Shown here: one piece after another, positions 1 to 7,847 of the stretch
Position numbering within the stretch: the stretch's first letter is position 1
Layout: every line of letters starts with the position of its first letter
Source of the DNA: Magnetococcales bacterium
Lineage (GTDB): Bacteria > Pseudomonadota > Magnetococcia > Magnetococcales > JADGCH01
Assembly (NCBI GenBank): GCA_015228995.1
Contig: JADGCM010000022.1
Span: 1-17,015, forward strand
Reading direction: 5' to 3'
DNA: 17,015 bases
Position numbers and translations under genes: made by a program
Notes under the pieces: model-generated
What the model was told of the DNA's origin: nothing
Database searches by the model: none
The model's input: only the letters and a program-made list of their open reading frames with translations

Positions 1-735
1 GGCATCGGTGGCGATCTGCGTGATGGTCTGCGGGCTTTCTCGGCGGGTATTCGCGGCCTCCATTTTGACCCCCTGCCCGGTGCCGAGAAAGAAGGATCAC
101 TCATTATCGGTAAAGCCAAAGAGCAGGGGCGTAGCAATCAACTGTTGTTGCGCCATGAGGCCCAAGAGAAGAGCATCAAGGAGATGAAGGCAACGCCGGA
201 ATTTCTCCATGTGGCGACCCACGGCTTTTTCCTCAAGGCCGACGACAATTTGAAAAAGCGGCTGCTCAAGTTACAACGCAGTGCCGATTTCCAGGTAGCC
301 CCTCCCGGGGATAATCCGATGCTGCGTTCTGGCTTGGCCTTCGCGGGTATCAATGCCAATGCGCCATTTTTGGGGGATATTGCCACCGACAACGATGGCA
401 TCTTGACCGCTATGGAGGTCTTGGGACTCAATTTATCTGGCACGCGGTTGGCGGTATTATCGGCTTGTGAAACCGGTCTGGGGGAGGTACATGAGGGGGA
501 AGGGGTCTATGGGTTGCGACGTGCTTTTCGTGAGGCTGGAGTGGGAGATTTGGTGGTGTCGTTGTGGGAAGTGAGCGACGCTGGTACCCAAGCCTTGATG
601 ACCACCTTCTACCAGAGACTGCTTAAAGGGATGCCGGTGGCACAGGCCTTTCGTGAGGCGCAGTTGGAGATGATGCAATCGTCCGAGTGGAAGCACCCGT
701 ACATCTGGTCGGCCTTCATGTTGGTGGGCCATTAA
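1..735 (+). CDS. CHAT domain protein, C-terminal part (5' end outside window)
   Basis: The frame is open from base 1 to a TAA at 733-735, so the gene begins upstream; an internal TTG at 145 is not the true start. The visible 244 residues are the C-terminal CHAT domain, a caspase-like cysteine peptidase fold. The predicted catalytic dyad is present: His in HVATHGFF (codon 220-222) and Cys in LSACETGLG (codon 466-468). The family end motifs YGLRRAFREAG, VVSLWEVSD and HPYIWSAFMLVG follow. CHAT proteins often carry TPR repeats or other sensors before this domain and cut partner proteins when triggered; the sensor part and any target lie outside the view. The ubiV start follows the stop after two bases, so the two are probably co-transcribed. 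Family call is firm; substrate and role are unknown. Confidence 0.9.
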   Translation, partial: GIGGDLRDGLRAFSAGIRGLHFDPLPGAEKEGSLIIGKAKEQGRSNQLLLRHEAQEKSIKEMKATPEFLHVATHGFFLKADDNLKKRLLKLQRSADFQVAPPGDNPMLRSGLAFAGINANAPFLGDIATDNDGILTAMEVLGLNLSGTRLAVLSACETGLGEVHEGEGVYGLRRAFREAGVGDLVVSLWEVSDAGTQALMTTFYQRLLKGMPVAQAFREAQLEMMQSSEWKHPYIWSAFMLVGH

Positions 736-737
736 TT

Positions 738-1712
738 ATGAAAATTGCTATTGGTCCGGTGCTGTTTGAGTGGGGTAAAAAAGAGCTGCGCCGTTTTTAC
801 CACCAGATGGCTTACGAAAGCGCTGCCGACATTCTCTATATCGGGGAGGTAGTGTGTGGCCGCCGCTCCCATTTGACGGTGCCTGAGTTATTGCAATTGG
901 CTCAGGAGCTGCAGCCATCCGGTAAGGAGATCGTTTTCTCGACCTTTGGCTTGGTGATGAACGACGAAGAACAGCTCTTCATCCGCCAGCTGGTCACCAT
1001 GGCCCAGCAGCATGGTTTGATGGTCGAGGTCAATGACATGGCTGGCTTGGCGATTGGTGAGGGCAGCGATATGGTCGCTGGGCCACACATCAATAGCTAT
1101 AACCCTGAGACCATCGCCTTTTTAGCGACAGTGGGTGTCCGGAGAGTGGTGTTTCCGGTGGAGTTGTCGCGTGACATGATAGCGGCCATCATCCGTAAAC
1201 GACCGCCACAGCCGCTAGAATATGAGCTATTTGCTTGGGGTCGATTGCCGCTATCGCTATCGGCGCGCTGTTATACCGCCCGCGCTTTTCAGCTAAGCAA
1301 AGCCAATTGTCAGTACCGTTGCGGCGATTATCCGGATGGATTGCCGCTACATACCCAGACGGGCGAGCCATTCTTGACCATCAATGGCGTCCAGATGATG
1401 TCAGATGCAACGTTCAACCTGATCCGGGAAATCGAGTTATTACAACAAATAGGGGTCGATGTGGTGCGTTTATCGCCCCAAAGTCAGGGTATGTTAGAAC
1501 GAACGGCCGTGTGGCGGCAGCGATTGGATGGCCAACTCAGTGCCATCGATGGTCAAGCAGCGTTGACGCGTCTTGATGCCACGGCATCTTATTGCAACGG
1601 TTATTTTTATGGTCAAGCGGGTCTGGATCTGGTGGAGGCGGTGGCAACGGTAGTTGCCATGGAGCATGACTCCACCGAAAATTTGGAGGAGTGTTGCCAT
1701 GCAGATAGATAA
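738..1712 (+). CDS. ubiV: UbiV, O2-independent ubiquinone biosynthesis U32-family protein
   Basis: A 324-residue protein of the peptidase U32 family. It resembles E. coli UbiV (YhbV) from the start (MKIAIGPVLFEW) through VELSRD, GRLPLSLSARCYTAR, the NGVQMMS and VVRLSPQ motifs to the CNGY motif. Four cysteines, C40 (EVVCGRR), C178 (SARCYTAR), C191 and C195 (NCQYRCGDYPDG), match the spacing of the four ligands of the UbiV 4Fe-4S cluster. In characterised bacteria UbiV forms a heterodimer with UbiU and, with UbiT, hydroxylates the ubiquinone ring without O2, using prephenate as oxygen donor. The ATG at 738 is chosen because it matches the family N-terminus; an earlier in-frame start at 687 would lie inside the CHAT gene. 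UbiU and UbiT are not in the window. The 3' end overlaps ubiK by 14 bases. Confidence 0.93.
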   Translation: MKIAIGPVLFEWGKKELRRFYHQMAYESAADILYIGEVVCGRRSHLTVPELLQLAQELQPSGKEIVFSTFGLVMNDEEQLFIRQLVTMAQQHGLMVEVNDMAGLAIGEGSDMVAGPHINSYNPETIAFLATVGVRRVVFPVELSRDMIAAIIRKRPPQPLEYELFAWGRLPLSLSARCYTARAFQLSKANCQYRCGDYPDGLPLHTQTGEPFLTINGVQMMSDATFNLIREIELLQQIGVDVVRLSPQSQGMLERTAVWRQRLDGQLSAIDGQAALTRLDATASYCNGYFYGQAGLDLVEAVATVVAMEHDSTENLEECCHADR

Positions 1713-1983
1713 TTCAGTTATTGATCAAATCGCCCAGAATGTCTTGGGGGTATTTGACAAGATGGGATCGACGCACCAGGAGTTTGTGCGTAAAATTCGT
1801 GAGGTGGTGCGCGAGGGGGTTGAGCATTTTGATTTGGTCACCCATGAGGAGTTTGACTCCGTCCGTGAATTGCTCAGCAACACCCGCATTAAGGTAGATC
1901 GACTGGAAAAACGGGTCGCCGAGTTAGAAGCGGTCTTGGGAGAGGTGCAACAAGGCAAAGGAGGCGACGGCGCAACATCATGA
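1699..1983 (+). CDS. ubiK: UbiK, ubiquinone biosynthesis accessory factor (BMFP/YqiC family)
   Basis: A 94-residue protein with the UbiK/BMFP layout: a first amphipathic helical part (MQIDNSVIDQIAQNV), a middle part with FDLVTHEEFDSVRELLSNTR, and a C-terminal coiled coil (about residues 55-85, with RLEKRVAELEAVL). UbiK helps the aerobic ubiquinone hydroxylases and UbiJ assemble into the Ubi complex and binds lipids. The ATG at 1699 is preceded by GGAGGAG at 1685-1691, an excellent ribosome binding site lying inside ubiV; the longer reading from 1654 lacks the family N-terminus. The gene overlaps ubiV by 14 bases and the next gene by four bases (ATGA), so translation is probably coupled. The last ten residues are Gly/Ser-rich and not conserved. 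Confidence 0.9.
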   Translation: MQIDNSVIDQIAQNVLGVFDKMGSTHQEFVRKIREVVREGVEHFDLVTHEEFDSVRELLSNTRIKVDRLEKRVAELEAVLGEVQQGKGGDGATS

Positions 1984-3437
1984 TGCGAGCTTATGTAGGC
2001 GGCTCATGGATTGAGGGTGAGAGACAACTGGAGGTCATCAACCCGTTTAATGGCCAGCTGATTGATCGGGTTGCGGAATGTTCTGCCGCTGAGGTGGAAC
2101 AGGCCATTGCCACGGCCCATCAAGCGCTGCCGCAGACACGACAATTAGAGCCTTACCAACGGGCGCGCATTTTGGCATTTATCCGTGATCGACTGAGCGA
2201 GCAGCAGGAACTGTTTGCACGGACGCTGGCGCAAGAAAATGGTAAGACCATCCACGAAGCGCGTCTTGAGATCACCCGGGCGGTGGCCACCTTCGACATC
2301 GCTGTAGGTGAGACGACACGCATCTATGGCGAGGCTTATGATTTAGCGATCAATCCTCTGGCGACCCGGCGGCAAGCCCTGGTGCGCCATTATCCCATTG
2401 GTGTGGTGGCAGCGATTGCCCCGTTTAATTTTCCGGTTAATCTGGCGGTGCATAAAATAGCACCGGCCCTAGCAACTGGCTGTCCGGTCATTTTGAAACC
2501 GGCCTCCAAGACCCCCCTCACTGCCTTGATGTTGGCCCAGATCATCGCCGAGTCTGGCTGGCCATTAGCAGCCTTTTCGGTGCTGCCTTGCAGCCGCACC
2601 GTTGGCCAGCAGTTGGTGGAGGATGAACGGATTAAGTTGTTATCGTTCACCGGTTCCCCAGAGGTAGGTTGGCCGATGAAACGGGCGGCAGGGAAGAAAA
2701 AAGTCATTCTCGAATTAGGGGGCAATGCTGGCTTGATTGTTGACCGCGATGTCCGTGATTGGGACTGGCTGATCGCCCGTGCGGTGATGGGCGCCTTTTA
2801 TCAGTGTGGTCAGGTGTGCATTTCGGTGCAGCGCATCTTTCTCCACCACGAGATTATGGGGGAGTTTCGCTCCCGCTTCAAGAAGGCTGCCGAGGCTTTA
2901 CGCAGTGGCGATCCGCTTGATGAGCGGACCACCCTGGGGCCAATGATCGACAGCGCCAATTGCCAACGGTTGCAGCGGTGGATCCAAGAAGCTATCGACC
3001 AAGGGGCCCGTTTGGTGACGGGCCACAGCGTCGCGCCGGTTGGCCAAGGCAACAGCCTCGCTGCCACTATTTTGGAGGAGGTCGACGCCCGTTGTGCCGT
3101 GGTCGCTGAAGAGGCCTTCGGTCCGGTCGTGACCCTGACACCGGTACAATCGATGGAGGAGGCTTTTGAGCGCGTCAACGACTCTCGCTACGGCTTGCAA
3201 TGTGGTCTCTTCACCAACGATTTTCAGACGGTCATGCGTGCCTTTGACGTGTTGGAGGTGGGCGGGATCATCCACAACGACGTTCCCTCGTTCCGGGTCG
3301 ACAGCATGCCTTACGGGGGGGTAAAGGATTCCGGTTTGGGACGTGAGGGGGTGCGTTATGCCATGCGCGATATGCTGGAGGAACGGCTTCTGGTGTATCG
3401 GTCCCATTGTATCCCACCGATTTATATGTCACACTAG
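1980..3437 (+). CDS. NAD(P)-dependent aldehyde dehydrogenase family protein
   Basis: A full-length (485 residue) aldehyde dehydrogenase oxidising an aldehyde to the acid or a CoA ester. Family motifs occur in order: PFNFPVNLA with Asn150, the nucleotide-binding KPASKTPLTA (Lys173), FTGSPEVG at 223-230, the general base Glu245 in LELGGN, the nucleophile Cys280 in GQVCISVQR, EEAFGPVV, and the end motif MPYGGVKDSGLGREG. All residues needed for catalysis are present. The ATG at 1980 overlaps the ubiK stop by four bases; the ATG at 1983 is an equally usable start. The CISVQR active-site context occurs in a branch of lactaldehyde/glyceraldehyde-3-phosphate-type enzymes, but the substrate cannot be read from the sequence. 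Why it follows two ubiquinone genes is unclear. Confidence 0.9.
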   Translation: MMRAYVGGSWIEGERQLEVINPFNGQLIDRVAECSAAEVEQAIATAHQALPQTRQLEPYQRARILAFIRDRLSEQQELFARTLAQENGKTIHEARLEITRAVATFDIAVGETTRIYGEAYDLAINPLATRRQALVRHYPIGVVAAIAPFNFPVNLAVHKIAPALATGCPVILKPASKTPLTALMLAQIIAESGWPLAAFSVLPCSRTVGQQLVEDERIKLLSFTGSPEVGWPMKRAAGKKKVILELGGNAGLIVDRDVRDWDWLIARAVMGAFYQCGQVCISVQRIFLHHEIMGEFRSRFKKAAEALRSGDPLDERTTLGPMIDSANCQRLQRWIQEAIDQGARLVTGHSVAPVGQGNSLAATILEEVDARCAVVAEEAFGPVVTLTPVQSMEEAFERVNDSRYGLQCGLFTNDFQTVMRAFDVLEVGGIIHNDVPSFRVDSMPYGGVKDSGLGREGVRYAMRDMLEERLLVYRSHCIPPIYMSH

Positions 3438-3496
3438 CCCATTGCGTTCCTGCACGATCACCCCAATACGATGGATCGGTATGCGTTGAGACTGGT

Positions 3497-4960
3497 ATGA
3501 AAGAAACCTTAAAAAATATCCAGCGCCGATTGGCTAAAAACCTGTATGCGTCGCCAGAACAGATCTGTTTTTCATTGGTTATATCGCTACTGAGCGAGCT
3601 GGGTTGGGATCCGTGGAATCCGGAAGAGATCCATATCTCCATGGAATCGGCCATGCCTGTGATTGGTTTAGCGGTAGCTCCAGATAGCCAAGTCGTTAAG
3701 TGTGCCATTGAGGTTCGCCCGGCTGGTTCTCTCGGCAAGGATGCCCTGCCTATCGCCCGGCCGCCTGCCCGGGTGTACGCCCTCACCGATGGGCGTGTTT
3801 GGCGCTTTTACTTCCAAGAGGCGGATAAATCCATCCCAGACCAATGCGTCAAGGTGTTTGATTTGCTGCAACAGCAAGATTTGTCGGACACGGAGAACAA
3901 TTTACGTCTCTTCCTCTCCAAGGAGAGCGTGCAGCAGGGTACTACCATCACCCGCTTTGAACGCAAGGCGTCGGCCTCATTGAGTCGGAAAATGGAGCCG
4001 TTGCGCAAGGCGTTGCCTCGGGCGAGGCAATTGGCGGCAGCCCCACCTAATCCGCCGTTGGAAAAGGTGTTGGCCGCTATGATGAACAAGGCCGGTTTCA
4101 TCGTTACCATGGATGACATTGCGCAGTTTCTCCAGACGATAGATGAAGAAGAATCGGCGCATCAGGCGGTGGTGTCGGTAGCATCGGTGACCCAATATGA
4201 GAAAAAGGAATGGGTCGAGCCGGTAACGGGCATGGAATTCTTATGGGTACCAGCCGGTACCTTCATCATGGGTAGCCCAGACGATGAAGTTGGACGCTTG
4301 CCCAATGAAGGTCCGATGCACCCGGTCACTGTGGATGCATTTTGGCTGGCCAAATATCCGGTCACCTCCAAACAGTGGCGCCGAGTCATGGAGGGAGGGG
4401 GACGCTCTGCGGTGGTGCATAAAATGACCCCAGAAGAGCAGCAAAAGGCGGCCCTGGCTGCGGCCCAAGAGGAGTATCCGGTGGAACAGATTCTATGGGA
4501 TCAGGCACAGGAGTTTATTAAAAAATTGGGTCTCATGGCCGGGGCCAGTGCGCGGTTGCGCTTGCCCACTGAGGCAGAGTGGGAATATGCAGCGCGGGCA
4601 GGCTCAACCGGTAAGTTTCCTGGCGATGGTGACGGCGGCAAGCTGGATGACTATGCTTGGTATGCCACCAATTCTGGTGGTAAATTACAGAAAGTCAACT
4701 TGAAGCGTCCCAATGAATGGGGCTTTCACGACATCTTAGGCAATGTTTGGGAATGGGTATCGGATCGCTATGCTCCTTATGCAACGGCTGCTGCCAACAA
4801 CCCCAAAGGAGCCACTAGTGGGGAACACATCCGTCGTGGTGGCAGCTACCGCAGTAACAACAAGGCGTGCCGTTTGGCACGCCGCAACCATATCGCTGTT
4901 GATGAGTTGGAATTGCAGAACAGTGGTGGTGTTGGTTTTAGGGTCGCTAGGGACGCTTAA
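3497..4960 (+). CDS. Restriction-enzyme-like (HSDR_N) domain fused to SUMF1/FGE-sulfatase domain
   Basis: A 487-residue two-domain protein with no signal peptide or membrane segment, so probably cytoplasmic. Residues about 10-145 resemble the N-terminal nuclease-fold domain of type I restriction subunit R (LLSELGWD, then IEVR, then ALTDGRVWRFYF), but the usual D...ExK catalytic set is not intact: the ExK position reads EVR and no clear Asp precedes it. Residues about 146-238 are a linker. Residues about 240-487 form an SUMF1 (formylglycine-generating-enzyme-like) domain: MEFLWVPAGTFIMGS, RLPTEAEWEYAARAG, DILGNVWEWVSDRY, RRGGSYRS, GVGFRVAR. True FGE has two active-site cysteines; only one (Cys458 in KACRLARR) is seen, so sulfatase maturation is unlikely. 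The ATG at 3497 is preferred over one at 3407 inside the previous gene, although its ribosome binding site is weak. Function unknown; a binding or sensing role is an inference. Confidence 0.8.
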   Translation: MKETLKNIQRRLAKNLYASPEQICFSLVISLLSELGWDPWNPEEIHISMESAMPVIGLAVAPDSQVVKCAIEVRPAGSLGKDALPIARPPARVYALTDGRVWRFYFQEADKSIPDQCVKVFDLLQQQDLSDTENNLRLFLSKESVQQGTTITRFERKASASLSRKMEPLRKALPRARQLAAAPPNPPLEKVLAAMMNKAGFIVTMDDIAQFLQTIDEEESAHQAVVSVASVTQYEKKEWVEPVTGMEFLWVPAGTFIMGSPDDEVGRLPNEGPMHPVTVDAFWLAKYPVTSKQWRRVMEGGGRSAVVHKMTPEEQQKAALAAAQEEYPVEQILWDQAQEFIKKLGLMAGASARLRLPTEAEWEYAARAGSTGKFPGDGDGGKLDDYAWYATNSGGKLQKVNLKRPNEWGFHDILGNVWEWVSDRYAPYATAAANNPKGATSGEHIRRGGSYRSNNKACRLARRNHIAVDELELQNSGGVGFRVARDA

Positions 4961-4966
4961 GCACGC

Positions 4967-7534
4967 ATGAAGAAAATCAACTTTGTGGTCATTATAGCGA
5001 TCTCGCTGATTACCATCAGCCTATGGGCTTGGTTCAATCAGCCCATTGAGGAGCCGCTGTGGCCCAATAAAATCGTTGGCTTCTCCTTTTCTCCCTACCG
5101 CGCCGACCAGGATCCTGTTCGTGGTCGTTATCCAACGGTGGAACAGATTGAAGAGGACCTGCAGCAGCTAGCCGGCAAGACCCATTCGGTGCGCAGTTAC
5201 ACAGTGCAGGGTAGCCAAGCCGAAATTCCACGGTTGGCAGCTAAATATGGGATCAACGTTGCTGTCGGGGCTTGGCTCGATAAAGATCGTGACCGTAATG
5301 AGGTGGAGATCAATCGCTTGATCAATACCGTCGGGGATCATTGGCATAATGTGGTCCGACTCATTGTCGGTAACGAGACGCTGCTGCATGGCCTATTGAC
5401 CCCAGAAGAGCTGATGGCTTATCTGGACGCAGTACGCAAGCGCACCAAGATACCGGTTAGCACCGCCGAGCCTTGGCATGTTTGGATCGCCCATCCAGAA
5501 CTCGTGGCCCGTGTCGATTATATTGCCGCCCATATGCTGCCCTATTGGGAGGGCATCCATGTCAACGATGCGGTGGGCTATGTTGTCGAACGCTATCGCG
5601 ATTTACAACGTGCCTATCCCAACAAAAAAATTGTCATTGCTGAGGTGGGCTGGCCCAGTATGGGACGGACCAGACGTCAGGCTGAGGCCAGTTTAGCAGC
5701 CGAGGCGACCTTTTTGCGCCGTTTTCTGCAACAGGCGACACAGGAAAAATTCGTCTACTACGTCATGGAGGCCTTCGACCAACTCTGGAAGGGGGATACA
5801 GCTGAGCGCGGGGTCGGCGCTTATTGGGGCGTTTACGACAGCCAACGCCAGCCTAAATTCCCGTTCGATGCCCCCATCGTCAACATCCCTGCTTGGTCGG
5901 TACTAGCGGCGGCATCAATGATTGTGGGGCTGGTCGTTGTTTCCATGCTGTTGATCGATAGTGGCAATTTGCGCATTCGTGCCCGTGGTTTTCTGGCAGT
6001 CATTGCTTATGCCGTTTCTTCGCTGGCGGTGTGGGTGGTTTATGATTTCAGTCAACAATATCTATCGATGGTCACCATCTCAGTAGGGTTGCTCTTGGCT
6101 GCCGGCATGGCTGGGGTGCTGCTGGTGCTGTTTGCCGAGGCACATGAGTGGGCCGAGGCGGTATGGGTCAGCTCGCGGCGGCGTGCTTTTAAGCCGCAGC
6201 CGGTGCCCGACGATCAATTGCCGATGGTTTCTGTGCACGTACCTGCCTATAACGAACCACCAGAGTTGATGTTTGAGACCTTGAACGCCCTAGCTCGGCT
6301 TGATTACCCCAACTTTGAGGTGTTGGTGATTGACAACAACACCAAAGACGCCGCTGTTTGGCAGCCTGTGGCGGACCATTGTCAACAATTGGGACCGCGG
6401 TTTCGCTTCTTTCACGTCGATCCGCTGGCTGGCTTCAAAGCCGGGGCGCTTAATTTTGCCCTACGCCAGACCCATCCCCAGGCCGAGGTCATCGCGGTCA
6501 TCGATAGCGATTATTTAGTCGATGTGAGATGGTTGCGTGACTTGGTCCCCCACTTCCAGAAGCCGGATATCGCCATCGTCCAAGCACCGCAGGATTATCG
6601 TGATCATCATGAAAGCCCGTTTAAGTCGATGTGTTACGCCGAATACCGTGGTTTTTTCTACATCGGCATGATCACCCGCAACGAGCGCAATGCCATCATC
6701 CAGCATGGTACCATGACGATGGTGCGGCGGTCGACGTTGGAGCAGGTGAATGGTTGGGCCGAGTGGTGCATCACCGAGGATGCCGAATTGGGGCTGCGCA
6801 TCTTTGAGCAGGGCCATGAAGCGGTTTATATCCCGGAGAGTTACGGCCGTGGGGTGATGCCAGATACCTTTATCGATTACAAAAAGCAGCGGTTTCGCTG
6901 GGCTTATGGTTCGGTACAGATCTTACGCCATCACATCGGGGCAATGTTGTCCTGGGCGCCGTCACATCTTAATTGGGGCCAGCGCTACCATTTTATTGCT
7001 GGCTGGTTGCCGTGGTTTGCCGATGGCTTTAATCTCTTGTTTAATCTGTTTGCCCTGGTTTGGTCAATATTGATGATTGGTTGGCCCCACCGTATTGATC
7101 CGCCATCAATGGTGTTTTGTGCGTTACCGTTGTTTTTGTTTTGTTTTAAGTTATTGAAGCATTTCTATCTATATCGCACCAACGTCAAGGTACGCATCAG
7201 TCAGGCAATTACCGCCGCTCTCGCTGGTTTGGCCCTGTCGCACACCATCGCTTTAGCGATGTTGAGTGGGTTGGTGACCAGCGGTATGCCTTTTTTTCGT
7301 ACACCCAAAAAAGCCTCCGGTCATCTAATCGGGCGCGCCTTGGCGGCGGCGCGGGAGGAATTTCTGATGATGGTGGCATTTATGCTCGCTGTGTATGGTG
7401 TCACGGTAAACGTCGGCACGGACTTCAACGATACGAAGATATGGGTGACCGTGCTAGCGGTACAAGCCCTGCCGTACGCGGTAACGCTGTTGGTGGCTGT
7501 GATCAGTGGCCTGCCACAGCGGCAGCATCGCTGA
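4967..7534 (+). CDS. NdvB-like membrane glucan synthase (GH17 domain + GT2 glycosyltransferase)
   Basis: An 855-residue inner-membrane protein. An N-terminal segment (residues 5-22) anchors a periplasmic GH17-type domain (about 35-305) with both expected catalytic glutamates: Glu137 in VGNETLL (acid/base) and Glu226 in IAEVGWPS (nucleophile). Three membrane segments follow (about 308-330, 341-360, 367-392), then a cytoplasmic family 2 glycosyltransferase: VHVPAYNEPPE at 424-433, DSD at 513-515, TED at 603-605 and QRFRW at 641-645. About five more membrane segments close the protein (680-705, 715-735, 750-770, 798-815, 826-848). Pseudomonas NdvB has this architecture and makes cyclic beta-1,3-linked glucans from UDP-glucose; the GH17 part would cut, transfer or cyclise the chain. 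The ATG at 4967 lies six bases after the previous stop. The exact glucan made here is not known. Confidence 0.88.
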   Translation: MKKINFVVIIAISLITISLWAWFNQPIEEPLWPNKIVGFSFSPYRADQDPVRGRYPTVEQIEEDLQQLAGKTHSVRSYTVQGSQAEIPRLAAKYGINVAVGAWLDKDRDRNEVEINRLINTVGDHWHNVVRLIVGNETLLHGLLTPEELMAYLDAVRKRTKIPVSTAEPWHVWIAHPELVARVDYIAAHMLPYWEGIHVNDAVGYVVERYRDLQRAYPNKKIVIAEVGWPSMGRTRRQAEASLAAEATFLRRFLQQATQEKFVYYVMEAFDQLWKGDTAERGVGAYWGVYDSQRQPKFPFDAPIVNIPAWSVLAAASMIVGLVVVSMLLIDSGNLRIRARGFLAVIAYAVSSLAVWVVYDFSQQYLSMVTISVGLLLAAGMAGVLLVLFAEAHEWAEAVWVSSRRRAFKPQPVPDDQLPMVSVHVPAYNEPPELMFETLNALARLDYPNFEVLVIDNNTKDAAVWQPVADHCQQLGPRFRFFHVDPLAGFKAGALNFALRQTHPQAEVIAVIDSDYLVDVRWLRDLVPHFQKPDIAIVQAPQDYRDHHESPFKSMCYAEYRGFFYIGMITRNERNAIIQHGTMTMVRRSTLEQVNGWAEWCITEDAELGLRIFEQGHEAVYIPESYGRGVMPDTFIDYKKQRFRWAYGSVQILRHHIGAMLSWAPSHLNWGQRYHFIAGWLPWFADGFNLLFNLFALVWSILMIGWPHRIDPPSMVFCALPLFLFCFKLLKHFYLYRTNVKVRISQAITAALAGLALSHTIALAMLSGLVTSGMPFFRTPKKASGHLIGRALAAAREEFLMMVAFMLAVYGVTVNVGTDFNDTKIWVTVLAVQALPYAVTLLVAVISGLPQRQHR

Positions 7535-7547
7535 CAATCCTCTTAAG

Positions 7548-7553
7548 GTGGTG
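7548..7553 (+). promoter_or_regulatory. Ribosome binding site of the small lipoprotein gene
   Basis: The bases AAGGTGGTGG just before the ATG at 7556 contain a purine-rich Shine-Dalgarno-like stretch. Together with the signal peptide read from this ATG it fixes the start of the short gene. Confidence 0.5.
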
Positions 7554-7555
7554 GA

Positions 7556-7840
7556 ATGAGAATTATCTTGTTGTTAGTATTGATGTTATCTGCAGGCTGT
7601 TCGGGCCATTTTCGCATGCCATGGGAGAGCGATCCGTTCGATCCCTCCCGTATTGCCACCCGCGAACCCCTCGAAATTCCGCCTGATTTAGATCGGCTGC
7701 CCGTCCCCGGTGTCAGCGAGGATGACCCGGACCGCAGCCTGACGCGGGCTCGTGATATTGGCAGTACCACGGCGGGACAAATCCTATTTGGGGCACCCAA
7801 ACCGGCCCCGGCCCCGGCCCCGGGCAAGAGAAAGGATTAA
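7556..7840 (+). CDS. Small outer-membrane lipoprotein, DUF3035-like
   Basis: A 94-residue protein with a lipoprotein signal peptide: MRIILLLVLM, then the lipobox LSAGC with Cys15 as the lipid-modified residue. The mature part is short and Pro-rich, with RIATREPLEIPPDL resembling the DUF3035 signature (TRAPLxIPPDF) and a second short block TTAGQILFG. It ends in an APAPAPAPG tract and a basic tail. DUF3035 lipoproteins are found in alphaproteobacteria, where one has been linked to the BAM outer-membrane assembly machine (BamF), and they commonly precede M16 peptidases; the same order is seen here, with the M16 start seven bases after this stop. The lipoprotein call is firm; the family match is from short motifs only. 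Confidence 0.72.
   Translation: MRIILLLVLMLSAGCSGHFRMPWESDPFDPSRIATREPLEIPPDLDRLPVPGVSEDDPDRSLTRARDIGSTTAGQILFGAPKPAPAPAPGKRKD
7804..7823 (+). repeat. Short tandem repeat (GGCCCC, just over 3 units)
   Basis: Three exact GGCCCC units plus GG encode the Pro-Ala tract near the C-terminus of the lipoprotein. Slippage of whole six-base units would add or remove Pro-Ala pairs without breaking the frame. The minus strand carries three G4 runs followed by GG and GGG runs and could form a G-quadruplex. Confidence 0.75.
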
Positions 7841-7847
7841 CCGCATC

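Noticed and set aside
687..737. ubiV start at 687
   Set aside because: It would lie inside the CHAT gene and add 17 residues not found in UbiV; ATG at 738 matches the family N-terminus.
2898..3407. A 169-residue minus-strand reading frame inside the aldehyde dehydrogenase gene
   Set aside because: It lies opposite a fully intact dehydrogenase, has no family motif and no ribosome binding site of note.
3497..4960. A true formylglycine-generating enzyme for sulfatases
   Set aside because: Only one of two active-site cysteines is present, no sulfatase gene is near, and the N-terminal domain is foreign to that enzyme.
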